NCBI RefSeq assembly: GCF_910592395.1
Contig: NC_088311.1
Coordinates: 13,582,501-13,646,500 of the forward strand
Direction of reading: 5' to 3'
DNA from: Lineus longissimus
Taxonomy: Eukaryota > Nemertea > Pilidiophora > Heteronemertea > Lineidae
DNA: 64,000 nucleotides
Shown: positions 35,758-46,390 of the stretch, piece by piece
Position numbering within the stretch: position 1 is the stretch's first letter
How the letters are laid out: each line of letters starts with the position of its first letter
Position numbers and translations under genes: made by a program
The notes under the pieces: model-generated
The model's input: only the letters and a program-made list of their open reading frames with translations
The model's database searches: none
What the model was told of the DNA's origin: nothing

Positions 35758-36864
35758 AGTCGTCGTCGTCGTCGTCCGTCGTCCGTCGTCCGTCGTCCGT
35801 CGTCCGTCGTCCGTCGTCCGTCGTCCGTCGTCCGTTAGCAGGGCACGTTTCGTAACTGTTAGAGCTATTGAGTTGAAACTTGGTACACATGTACCCTTAT
35901 GTAATGACACCTGGGAGACCAAGTTTCGGTCCGATTCGTTTCATGGTTTGGCCACCAGGGGGCCAAACGTTAAAAGTGAAAATATGCAATATCTCCCTTA
36001 ATAGTAGTCGGGAAATTTTGAAAAAAATATGGTAGGTACTTGTAGCAAAGGTGCATCATATATCCTCCGGGTTTTTGATTTGACCTCCTTTTCAAGGTCA
36101 CAGAGGTCAAATGGTGTAAATTAGCCGTTAGGATGTAACGATGGCACGTTTCTAAACTGCAATGACTATTGATACCAAATTTGGTACACATTTACCCCTT
36201 AGTCAGGTGATCTCAGGGACCGAAGTTTGGTCCAATATGATTCACCACTTGACCACCAGGGGGCAAAATCCAAAAACCTTAAAAATGTGATTATTCCTTA
36301 ACTTCTTGCCCGATTGCCACCAATTTGATATCATGGGTACATCTAACCACCATACAGTATATGTCACACAGGTTTTTAATTTGACCTTCTTGTCAAGGTC
36401 ACAGAGGTCAAATGGCGTAAATTCGCCGTCAGGCCGTTACTATGGCACGTTTCTTAACTGCAATGACTATTGATCACAAATTAAGTACACATGTACCCCT
36501 TGGTCAGGTGATCTCAGGTACCGAAGTTTGGTGCGATCTGATTTGCCATTTGGCCTCCAGGGAGGGGGCCAAATCCTAAATTCTTCAAAATGCCATTATT
36601 CCCAGTAATGACTTGCCCGATTGGCACCAATTTTATATCATAGGTACATCTAATTCTAACAACCATTCAATGTGTCACCCGGGTCTTCTTTGATTTGACC
36701 TACTTTTCAAGGTCACAGAGGTTGAATGTACTGTAAATTGGCCATTTTGGGGAAATTGTAATTGCTTGGACCTACATCAAACCTAACACTACATGACACA
36801 AGACCATGCTCTTTATCCATCTTTCCTCCACATGAGGTGAGCACAATGGCCCTGGCCATTTCAT
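35758..36864 (+). mobile_element. R300-B inserted in the LINE
   Basis: A near-identical copy of R300-A (3283-4350). It begins in the (CGTCGTC/CGT) microsatellite (35761-35834), so it lacks the 5' hairpin, and ends at the same GGCCATTTCAT. It carries two exact CCACCAGGGGGC motifs (35952 and 36253) and perfect AGGTCA-CAG-AGGTCA repeats. Its position inside the LINE shows that R300 moved after the LINE inserted. Confidence 0.8.
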
Positions 36865-37764
36865 TACACTTTTGCACCAGTTATCTTTCCCTTGTCTAGA
36901 TAACTCATAATCCCATAGAAATATGTGTTTGGCAATTCTATGAACAGGCAAAGTACACAGCTTAAACCACAAGTTACACATCTTGACATGATGCCTGATA
37001 GACAGCGGTATGGAACCCATGTCGCCCACTATTGTCGGTATAGCTGAAAATTTACCAACTCCTAGAAAGGATCTTAAACACCGCAAATGAACTTTCTCAC
37101 ATTGTCTATAAGTTTTAAAACCCCAAACACTGCAACAGTAGTCCATCACTGGCACCACCTGAGCGTCATATAAGCATATATACGAATTATACATGAGTCC
37201 TCTTGCCGTCGAGAAATGCTTCGCTAAAATACCTGCTAGAGCCTTTGAGGCCCCTTTCGCTAACACGTCTGCAGTGTGGGTATAATCTAAATATTCATTC
37301 AGTTCTACACCCAGATAACGATAGACATTAGTTTGCTCAATATCATGTTCTCCAAAATGAAATACATAATTAGTTGGCGCTTCACATTTCCTACGAAAGT
37401 GCATAACTTTTGTCTTTTCAACGTTCACTGCCATACGCCACTTTATACACCAATCCCGCACCATGTCTATCATGTTTTGGAGCGTTTCCTCATTGTCACT
37501 AATCAGGGCGATATCATCAGCATACAACAGAATAGCTATATTTCTACCGTTTATAGCTACGCCATTTCCTTCACTGTTTATCTGTTCCGCTAGATCATTG
37601 AGATATAAAGCAAAAAGAGTTGGCGATAGGCTGTCCCCCTGTCTAACTCCGCACGTTGTCCTAAAACTATCAGTCGGACACCCCATTGATGCGCACGCGT
37701 GCATCTGTATCCTTGTACATTGACACAACTGATTTAAGGAATCTGCCGGAGATGCCTTTACCAT
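36865..37764 (-). pseudogene. LINE reverse transcriptase, C-terminal half
   Basis: CGVRQGDSLSPTLFALYLND (motif 4), ILLYADDIALISDNEE (catalytic YADD intact), WRMAVNVEKTKVMHFR and YRYLGVELNEYLDYTHTADV are the RT palm and thumb. Then comes the conserved tail LYDAQVVPVMDYCCSVWGFK. The translated frame after position 36865 (..MKWPGPLCSPHVEERW) is R300-B sequence, not LINE. Apart from the break at R300-B and the upstream frameshift it is well preserved, suggesting a fairly young insertion. Confidence 0.88.
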
Positions 37765-38440
37765 ACAGCTTTGTTATCAACAGTTTTCTATCTATCATAT
37801 CAAACGCCTTGGAGAAATCCACATAACAAACAAAAGTAGGCTTTTTCTGTTGTTTTCGATTTCTCACTATTGTTGTCAGACTAAAGATATGATCCTCGCA
37901 ACTCCTGCCTTTCCTGAACCCATTTTGCTCATTGACCAACAAATCATTGTCGTCTATAAAGGTCGTTAGCCTGTTATTCAATATCGTACTATACACTTTT
38001 CCAGTTGTTGAATTGAGACTTATGCCCCGATAACTCAACGGATCTAATCGGTCTTTTCCAGGCTTATGTATCGGATGTATTATACTGTTGTTCCACATCG
38101 AAGGAGTTTTTCCGTACTTGAACACAGCACAGAAGAATTGGTGTAATATGTCAGTCATTCTCGGACTTTTCAGTATCTCATTCGGAATCTGATCAGGACC
38201 AGTAGCCTTTCCGGATTTAATGCCACCCAAGGCTTTCACTACTTCAGTCCTCCGTATATCGTTATTAAGTTCCGGCGGGCCTGCACTACTATTTAAGTCT
38301 CGGATTATTTCATTATATGCACCGTCATTCTGACCTTCCGCCTGATCTTGAACATTTGTTGGATTATATAAGGCCTCAAACTTTTCCTTCCATACTTTCA
38401 TGATATCGTTCTTACCAAAGGAAATACTACCATCTGGCAT
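37670..38440 (-). pseudogene. LINE reverse transcriptase, N-terminal half
   Basis: IKSGKATGPDQIPNEILK, SIIHPIHKPGKDRLDPLSYR, GISLNSTTGKVYSTILNNRL, NEQNGFRKGRSCEDHIFSLT and FVCYVDFSKAFDMIDRKLLI are RT fingers/palm motifs 0-3 (YVDFSKAFD contains the first catalytic Asp). It continues into the next segment across a one-base frameshift near 37750-37670, where both frames overlap. Confidence 0.88.
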
Positions 38441-38569
38441 TTTTACTGATGTAACGTCCTCGGTAGGCTACCCTGGGCCAAACGCTTTAATCCGCCTCCA
38501 AAATTCCTTCGGGTTAGACGTCCTGAAGTGCTCAATCTCATTCATTGTTTTGGCTTCATACATATTGTC

Positions 38570-39556
38570 TTACTCCATATTCCACCACGGTTTTTTTGTT
38601 ATTCTCCTTTGCTTATTTTTAAAACGCACTTTTACTTTTCTATGTGGTAACAGATCACTCATTTCCTCATGCAGAATATCCACCACTGCCCCATAGGCGG
38701 TGTCGATCTCGTCCTGGTTATATATGTTGCGCAGAAGACCGTCACATATGTTCACAATAGCATTTCGCCTGCGGTGATTTTCCAAAAAGTTAATCGGCAC
38801 TCCATTTAAAGTATACCTCTTATTCACAACTGTGTCCTGTCTTGTATCATCACTATCCTCACATTCATTTTTACCACCGACGGGCCGCGAACTCGGAATT
38901 TCGGCTACACGTACTGAACATGTCACAATAGAATGGTCCGGAATCCGGCAATTTGCACCATAGTCCCCTGGATTTACAAGATCACTCATCAGAAGCACAT
39001 TATATTCCACCGTGGGGTTAAACTGTTCTGTGGGTACTATGATATAGTCAACTACTGATTTACCTAGCCCCGAGACATATGTATAGTTGTCCTTTCCTGC
39101 AGCTCTGCCATTTAACACACATAAGTTAGCGTCCTGAAGGAGGTCTAACAAAGAATCACCAAATTTGTTTGTCACAAGATCGATGGGTTCCCGTATCGGG
39201 AGAGTAGTTTCTACCATGTCCATCTTCTGGCCTATTCTACCATTGAAGTCTCCTGCTATGACTACAATTTCATTCGTATAGTGGTAATAATACTGCGCAA
39301 GAAGTGCGTCGTAAAATTCCTGGGACGTATCTCCCCTTGATGAATTTCCCGGTGGCAGGTATACCGCGCATAGCAGAAACGAGAGACTTTCATCAATACG
39401 AGAGGAAAGTTTGATCCATAGAATTCCTTCATACGAATTTTCCATTACGGTCACAGCAAATTCATTCATTAACACGCTCTTTACTAGTACACCTACACCC
39501 CCTGAACCTCGTGTCGCACGTTTGTTTACATTGTTTAATACGTCACGATTGCCACG
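38570..39556 (-). pseudogene. LINE endonuclease (EEP) domain
   Basis: The frame starts within NPRGNRDVLNNVNKRATRGS, GGVGVLVKS, then SFLLCAVYLPPGNSS, IVVIAGDFNGRIGQ (GDFN intact), GKSVVDYIIVP and CRIPDHSIVTCSV (the S/PDH end motif). These are the canonical elements of the apurinic-type endonuclease that nicks target DNA for LINE insertion. The N-terminal quarter is missing through 5' truncation. The frame ends ..RRITKKPWWNME followed by a stop near 38570, and a short shifted stretch links it to the RT. Confidence 0.8.
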
Positions 39557-39560
39557 TGGG

Positions 39561-41137
39561 TTTGTTTATTAAGTGAAGCACTTAATGGATTTGTTGTTGT
39601 TATTTTGCTTGGCTACCTGCACATATACATGTAGTACATGTATCATACGGCAGTGCAGATATTCTGTTGCTGCTGCATGGCCTTGGTGCCCCCACTCATG
39701 CTGTAAGACTGGCCTTTATGCCCTCAGCACTGTCCTTTGTGCCCTTAAAAATTGAAAGATTCCTTAAGGCCAGTTGACCTTGCCCCTTCTTAAGCCTATT
39801 TTATGGCCTGCACTGCCATTACGGGACGGGACCCTGATATATTCTTTGTGATTGTAAAATTAAGAATTGGAAGTTTTGGGTAGTATTGGGGAAAGGTGGG
39901 ACAAGGAATAAATAGAGCATATTCAAATGTACAAAATGGACGAGAATATATTAGATGTTCCCCAATACTTCCTGGAATGAGAGTAGGTGATTGCACCTAA
40001 GTAACATCCACATGACAAATGAATTCAAGCATAGATTTGCTTGTTTGAGGGATGTGGAAATGTTGAAATGAGCCAGCGGTTAATAGTTAGAAACTGGAGG
40101 GGCGAACATAGGATTCAGAAGTATGCAATTCCCCCTACCCTTGCATTTGGATTGATTCATTCCCTTTTGCCTGTTCTATCATACGGAATATCATAAGCAA
40201 TACAGAGTTTGATGTTCCCCAATACTTCTGGGAATGAGAGAAGGGGATTCCCCCTAGGTTGCTGGAACATTCAGTCAGCCAGTGTCACTAAGAGCAAAAC
40301 TGACAAGGCTTGACCATGGTTTAAGTTGAAGCAGCTGGTGCGGCCTGGGTCATATGAGCATAGCCTGTTTCACAATGGGGAATATACCACTGACAGTTGA
40401 CTTTGTGTCACGAGTTGTTGGTTCAAGTGCTCCACCGTAGAGGAGAGCTTTCTCTTTCTGCAGTAGCCACTGTTGGAAGAGCTCTCTGTTGGATCACCCG
40501 TACTAACTGTGGTGAACGGGCTTTTGCCCTTCAGGTTTCAGCTCAATGACAACGTGATATATCCTTTATATTCTTTATATTTCCTCTTGCTTCCTTTGCA
40601 CGGTATGTACTTGACCGGCGCCAAGGCTAATCTCCCTCTCTACAGAAAGTACCCCTTGGTTCACATGGTAGCATTTATGCATAACAGAGCCTGGTATGAG
40701 ATGGCACAGGATGTTGCTTTTGGCTGCTATCAGTGGACCTAATACATATTCATATGTTAACCACATATCTTCCCCAAGCCCCCTTCACATTGTAAGGCAG
40801 GCGTGAGGTAAGATCGACTGAGAGGCTCTTACCCTAAAGGTCAGCCGTGTAGCCCATTGTCAGAAACACATTTACCAATTTACCTCAAAGGCCTCAATAA
40901 TGAGAGTTGAATTGCCTTACCTAGATCCCAATTCTCAGATTGCACTGATGTAGCTGTTTCCACTAAACAACAATCCGAGCAACTTGCTCCTTGGCTAATC
41001 CCCCCAAAAGGACTTCAAATGATCTAAGTGTTTGGGAGTTTGACAATAACGGTTGTCACCAATGAGGTTATACAAACCCAAATGCCATTCTGGCCATTCT
41101 GTGGGCTCACCATTGAAAGTATAATTTTTTAATTTGT
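39561..41137. other. No gene; one 46 bp direct repeat
   Basis: GATGTTCCCCAATACTTC followed by TGGAATGAGAGTAGG (about 39953) recurs in variant form at about 40212. Frames at 39573 and 40473 show no recognised motif. Confidence 0.45.
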
Positions 41138-41381
41138 GATGTCCTAAGTTGGGAAATGAGCAAGGGGACTACACTGGACTTTGTTGAACGAACGTAGGGT
41201 TTGGAATGTCATGAGGAGTTTCGAATTTGACATGAAGTGGAGAATTGGGTTGAATGTTTTCCCTGCACAATGTCACTGGACTTTGTACAGGTATCACCAC
41301 ATGACAAACATTTGGATCATCCAGCCACTCTTTAGTACAAACGGAACTACAAAGGGAACCCGTACGAACGGTACCAGACGA
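41138..41381. repeat. 244 bp tandem duplication, copy 1
   Basis: 41138-41381 and 41382-41625 are nearly identical (GATGTCCTAAGTTGGGAAAT...GTACCAGACGA). The unit lies in the gag-like minus-strand frame. Confidence 0.85.
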
Positions 41382-41625
41382 GATGTCCTAAGTTGGGAAA
41401 TGAGCAAGGGGACTACACTGGACTTTGTTGAACGAACGTAGGGTTTGGAATGTCATGAGGAGTTTCGAATTTGACATGAAGTGGAGAATTGGGTTGAATG
41501 TTTTCCCTGCACAATGTCACTGGACTTTGTACAGGTATCACCACATGACAAACATTTGGATCATCCAGCCAATCTTTAGTACAAACGGAACTACAAAGGG
41601 AACCCGTACGAACGGTACCAGACGA
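41382..41625. repeat. 244 bp tandem duplication, copy 2
   Basis: Second unit, continuous on the minus strand with the coiled-coil frame upstream (41626-41830). Confidence 0.85.
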
Positions 41626-41820
41626 CTTTTCAGTGTCGGACACTTGCAACTTTTTCAGCTCGAGCTTGGTTTCCAGCATTTTCAACTTGCGTTCCCTTGC
41701 TATTTGACGAAGCTTCTCGGTTTTGTGGAGCTCCGAATTCTCGAGTGTTTGCATTTGAAGCTCGTGGTCAAGCAGGAGCTCAGCTTTAGCGATTTCCCGT
41801 TGCCTTTCTGATGATTGACT
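41413..41820 (-). pseudogene. Coiled-coil gag-like frame
   Basis: The minus-strand frame SSERQREIAKAELLLDHELQ, MQTLENSELHKTEKLRQIAR, ERKLKMLETKLELKKLQVSD is a heptad-rich, charged coiled coil, followed by a Pro/Ser-rich stretch with VCHVVIPVQSP. It resembles the N-terminal gag region of BEL/Pao-type elements but no diagnostic motif is present. It may belong to the same relic as 32996-34560, separated by the LINE. The 244 bp duplication extends it. Confidence 0.35.
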
Positions 41821-42344
41821 GTTGTTTATGGAACCAACAATCCAAGAACCTTCACTATAATTTTCCTGTCAAATATTTGCTTCGCCAAGGCCTACCTCAT
41901 CGGACAGTGCGAATGGGACGGCCGGTATGAACGTCGACTTTTTCCGTACATGATCCTGGATTATTCGATTATATATGATGCCGCGGACTCCTGCTCCAGT
42001 TTAGATATACATGTATACCCATATCATGGTTCTGTTGCATCATGATTCAGTTTGGTAGTTGTGTACGTGGTCTATTCGTTACTCTGTTGACAACGACAGG
42101 GTTCTATAAATTTTCTAGTCAACTTTATTGGTAACTGTAAAGAAAAATATAATGCATAAATAAGAAGCATAAAAAACAGGCCTGTACAAAAGCATTGTTA
42201 ACACAATAGACGATAGGAAATGGAGAAAATGGAAAAATTTGAAGACGTAAATGTGAATAACAAATTGGGATATACATACCGAATTTGGAACCTCCAGCAC
42301 TTTTTGACTCGACCGGGGCAGGAGTGAATTGCAATATCATGGGA

Positions 42345-42580
42345 CCGAATCTATATGCCGAACCCGGACGCTTTCATAGGCCCCTGGCAAACCCTTTGAA
42401 GAAAAGACAAAGGAAAATGCATAAGTAGCCGCCAGGTCTTGGAAGCGACCGGGCACATGGTCAACTGATAAACAAAACACCCGCCAGGGTGAACCACAGA
42501 GAAAATAAAGTTAAAGTTTTGACCAGGAGATTCGAACCTCCAACAGGTTTGTTTGTTGTCAATAAGAATGTCACACAATC
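42345..42580 (-). repeat. Possible tRNA-derived SINE (B-box-like)
   Basis: The minus strand carries GGAGGTTCGAATCTCCTGG, close to the pol III B box (GGTTCGANTCC), at about 42520-42545. No convincing A box is seen at the usual distance, so this is tentative. Neighbouring 41830-43260 has no gene. Confidence 0.2.
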
Positions 42581-43286
42581 AACCTGACCTGAATACCAAT
42601 CAGCATGGCCTAGATAAGTGGGACAGCAAGGTCATTCTTCTCAAAGTTACTGTTGACCCTGATGGATTAATAATAACTTTCCTTAATATCATTTGATTTC
42701 TATACTGATAATTTTGATGACATGGTAACTAATCAAATGTTTAAGGGTAACATTTTGTATTAAAAGAATAATACGAAGTAAGGGGATTCCTGGGTACATG
42801 TAACAGTAAAAAATGTCACTGTTTCTACCTTCAATCAACTGATCACTTTCTCCTCCACAGGACATATACTCATAGAGATGAATTACCATTCAACACAGCA
42901 GAAATATTCTCTTTTGTGCCCTAGGCATGCAATGTATAACTGTACTCTACCATGACTGGCTAATAGGACAACAGCCAACTAGAGATACTGCTTAAAAAAA
43001 CACCGAAAATTCCTTTCTCTGATCTTTAAAATAGCAAACAACATAGAGTTGCCAATCAAGCACCCGAGGTCATTTACATGATCTGTCGGAACATGTTCTA
43101 GACAACACAATCTTCTACCAGTGTGTTATGTGTAGGATGTACACAATTAATGTATTCTCGTATAGTTGCACTTCCCTTGGAAAATTGATTTCATCCTGAC
43201 TGTTCAGGTACATCAGCAATCACAAATCACCAAAATAGAACTAAAAACCTTCATTCTACCATATGTTACGTCTGTTTCATCTTGCA

Positions 43287-43565
43287 GGTATCAACACCTC
43301 CACCAGAATTTATTGAAGGCAACTTTTGGGTTACGAAAGCGAAGATCATAAAACACTTCTCCTTCTGCACACCACAGATCAAGAAACCAAACAGGTACAC
43401 ATCAAGGAAGAACTGCTCATGGAATTCTTGGCTGCGAACAACTACATTGAAACCGATGCACCACATCATGAGGATCTGGAAAACACCCTTGCAGAGATCA
43501 TCCCCATTGACATCAGGATCACCAATGCTAGTGACATTGTTCAAACTATTGCGCTGCAAATGTAA
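43287..43565 (+). other. Unassigned coding-like segment
   Basis: After an acceptor-like CTTGCAG (ends about 43287) the frame TTDQETKQVHIKEELLMEFL, AANNYIETDAPHHEDLENTL, AEIIPIDIRITNASDIVQTI runs to a stop at 43563. Composition is protein-like, but I do not recognise it, and no donor site or partner exon is clear. It could be a TE exon or a relic. Confidence 0.25.
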
Positions 43566-43830
43566 TTTTCTCACTTAGTAAACTGACTTGCCCTCAGCAT
43601 CCAATGACAGTGAACAATTGAAACAGGTGGTGCTTGACTTAAAACAGAGTTTTTTGTTTCCGATGCAAATCAGACAGGGAAGTAGTCTGTTTTTGAAATA
43701 AAACATTCTCTTTCAGTGCTACTGATGTAGCCAAAATCGTCAGCTTTTGCAATAAAAGAATCTTGCAAGATCAACAAAGGACTAAATTTTCATATGATTC
43801 ACTATAATTCATTCATATTAGGCCTTTTAA

Positions 43831-44045
43831 CACAGTGCCTGTTCAATCCAGATCAGAACCAGTCCAGATCTAACACACTCCTTGTGAACACGATTTAACG
43901 TGCCGCAACCGGCCTAAACCTTTCTTGCCCGAGGCGCGTTCAACCAAGTAGTCAGAGGCGCGATGAGACCACTGTAGGCCGGTGTAGGCCGGTTAATTTA
44001 TCGTGTGAAAGCGAACTTGCCCGAGGCGGGTTTGCGCATGGTACT
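43831..44045. repeat. GC-richer repeat related to the 796 bp MITE ends
   Basis: 'GGCCTTTTAACACAGTGCCTG' resembles the 15618 terminus, followed by ACCGGCCTAAACC, 'GCCCGAGGCGCGTTC' and 'GTAGGCCGGTGTAGGCCGG'. It lies just upstream of the Harbinger 2 ORF1 and may be its decayed left end or a separate MITE. Confidence 0.35.
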
Positions 44046-44152
44046 TCAATGAAGTCATTGGCTGGAACTTTTGCATAATCCTTGCTTGAAATTTAGCGGC
44101 ATTTTGGTCTCGTATTATTTTCAGATTATTTTACTATCTAGTGTGTTTTACT

Positions 44153-45850
44153 ATGGCTGAAAATAAACCTGATCGTGGGATATGTTGAAGCGACGGTGAA
44201 ACATTGCAACTGATGTGTGGAGCAAGGATAAGATCCAAAAGGCTCTTGACAATGCACAATGGTGGGGTCTACCAGACAATTAATGATAAGTTGAAGGTGA
44301 GGGGTTTTGTGACGAGGCCAAAGGTCAATGCAGGGACAAAAACAAGTGCCTGAAGGAGAAGAACAGGGATGAACTGAAGAAATATAAAACGTCTGGTTTA
44401 GCTGGTAGAATAAATGTTTGGTGGTTCTTCAATAAGATCAATGAAATAACGGGAGATAGGCCTACATGCATGCCACCAGTTTTGCTCCAGATGAGCAAAC
44501 CATCACTTGGATCTTTGTCAAAGGAGGCTGAAGATTTGAGCTCCGACTTGAGTGTTGTATATGAGGCAGGGCATGAAGATGGTACCAACACAACAGTCGA
44601 AAACACCTGTACCATGAGTACAGCATCCTCTGCCTCGGTAGGGATTGAGGATCAATCACATCAAGAGGATGACTTGGGACTGGTAAGGCCAAGTGATCAC
44701 ACGCCATGTTTATAATTTCAATGAATGAAGTATTAGATCTCTTTTTCAAAACATTATTTATTTCATTCTCTTATCAAATTGAATGTTTGAAGGGGTATTT
44801 GAGATCGTACATACAGTACAATACAGGGTAAAAAAAAATTAGCAACACCATACTAGTAATGAATTTTCATGTGAAATCATCTTCCATGAACAATAAAATT
44901 CTCCCCATTTTTTTACAGATGACCTTGACCATTTGCCAGATCTTGCCATCGGAGCACCAGAGATCAAGGAGAAACCAGAAAAGGTTCCCACTACTGCAGC
45001 CGCCAAGATAAACAAACCAGAAGGGGCCAGCAGGAAGAGAAAAAGGAAAGACAGTTTGCAGGATGTCGGCACAATCATATATTCAATAAGTGCGAGTCAG
45101 CGCGAAGTGACGCAAATGTGCTAGCTGTAGAAGAAAAGCGGATGGCTTCTAAAAAAGACTTGGAGCGACGTCGCCTTGAGACATTGCAAGAAGTATGCAC
45201 ATTCACAATACTTTTTTTGTAGGAATTCAGGAATGTTCTCCAAAATTGATGTAGGGGAGAGAAAAAGGAATGACACAACCCAACTTTGATGCAAAAACTT
45301 CACTTTACTAAGTTTTCCATCAAAGTTCGGTTGTGTCATTCCTTTTTCTCTCCCCTACATCAATTAAAGTTTTTGCATCAAAGTTGGGTTGTGTCATTCA
45401 TTTTTCTCTCCCCTACATCAATTTTGGAGAACATTGTACAGGTGTCCGCATGTTGGGACCAAAATTTTTAGACCCTTCCATGGCCGCATATGTATATTGC
45501 GATTCTTATTTCAGATCAAGCTTAGGCGAGCTGAGATAGACCAACAGAATCGTATCCAGAATAGGCAGCATGAAACTAGAATGATGGAAATGATGATGCG
45601 AATGTTTGTGCAGGCTCAAACACCAGTGATGCCATAGCAGCCCATGATGGTACCACAACCAGTGATGACAATTCCTGCAGCTGTTGTTCCTAGGCCGAGT
45701 AATACCAGTATGGGCAGGGGTACTTCTTCACGCTCAGTATCAGGTCAACAGAGGCAACATCATCAACAACAACCACAACAACAACGTCCAAACCAGATTC
45801 AGGCTACCAGCTCAGTCTTTGTGCCGCAATTTTCACAATTTGGACCTTTT
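44153..45850 (+). pseudogene. Harbinger 2 ORF1, Myb/SANT-like DNA-binding protein
   Basis: The start MAENKPDRGIC-stop-SDGETLQLMC has TGA where the family has Trp. In shifting frames it continues as SKDKIQKALDNAQW, QCRDKNKCLKEKNRDELKKY, SGLAGRINVWWFFNKINEIT, GDRP, a Myb/SANT-like DNA-binding domain. The donor is near 44680 (CTG|GTAAGG) and the acceptor at 44920 (TTACAG). The second exon has KINKPEGASRKRKRKDSLQD. The third exon (from 45516) has IKLRRAEIDQQNRIQNRQHE and a Gln-rich tail (RQHHQQQPQQQRP), with TAG replacing a likely CAG after PVMP. There are multiple disablements. It pairs with the minus-strand transposase at 46390-48420. Confidence 0.65.
45230..45438. repeat. Inverted repeat with ~70 bp arms and a third nested copy
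   Basis: 45230-45300 (GAATGTTCTCCAAAATTGAT...) is complementary to 45366-45436 with one mismatch or so. A further partial copy, in the orientation of the right arm, occupies 45306-45365. It sits within an ORF1 intron. Confidence 0.75.
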
Positions 45851-45879
45851 GAAAACCTGAACCATGAATGTTCATGTAG

Positions 45880-46390
45880 TATCAGTATGGTACACCAAAG
45901 CGGAATATATGCAACACTTGTAATTATAATGCAACATTTTGAAATAGATTGGCCCCATTTTGAAATATATTGCGACATTGTAAAAAACATGCCAATCTTT
46001 CTAAAAATTTTGTCAACATTTTAAAATATGCATCGAGAAATTTGAAAATATAATGCAACATTTCTTTAAAAAACATGGCAACATTTTGCTAAAATATTCT
46101 TATAACATTCATGTGACCAAACAATACCACGTGACCTTCCTTGTCAACCAAGGGATGAGCCATCTCTCAGAATTACTGCCACATGTAAGCTCGCCTCCAG
46201 CTCCTCGAAATGGATAAAGGAAAGTCATGTGGTGTTGTTTGGTAACGTCAATGTTGCAATAATTTTTCAGCAAAATGTTAGCCATGTTTTTCAAGGGTTG
46301 CCGCATATTTTTGAAATTGCTTACATTTTAAAGAAATGTTGCATTATATTTTCAATTGTTGCATTTATTCCGCTTTGTCGTGCCATAGCC
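45880..46390. repeat. ~500 bp foldback between ORF1 and transposase of Harbinger 2
   Basis: Left: GGTACACCAAAGCGGAATAT...CCAAACAATACCACGTGACC. Right, reverse-complemented: GGCACGACAAAGCGGAATAA...CCAAACAACACCACATGACT. Arms are imperfect, and an extra copy of AATATAATGCAACATTTC lies in the left arm at about 46050. The right arm overlaps the transposase C-terminal codons, so the left arm may be an inverted duplicate of the gene's end. Confidence 0.65.

Larger units (their letters stand above)
35295..39560 (-). mobile_element. LINE (CR1/L2-like), split by R300-B
   Basis: On the minus strand: endonuclease, reverse transcriptase, C-terminal region, then a 3' UTR with GTCTCGTAAGCCTTTGCAGG and GTGACACGTTAATAAAATAT, ending in a TA-repeat tail at about 35300. 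The coding frame runs into R300-B at 36865 and resumes on its other side at 35757. The 5' end is truncated at about 39560 inside the endonuclease domain. The clade is suggested by the TA microsatellite tail and domain order only. Confidence 0.8.
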
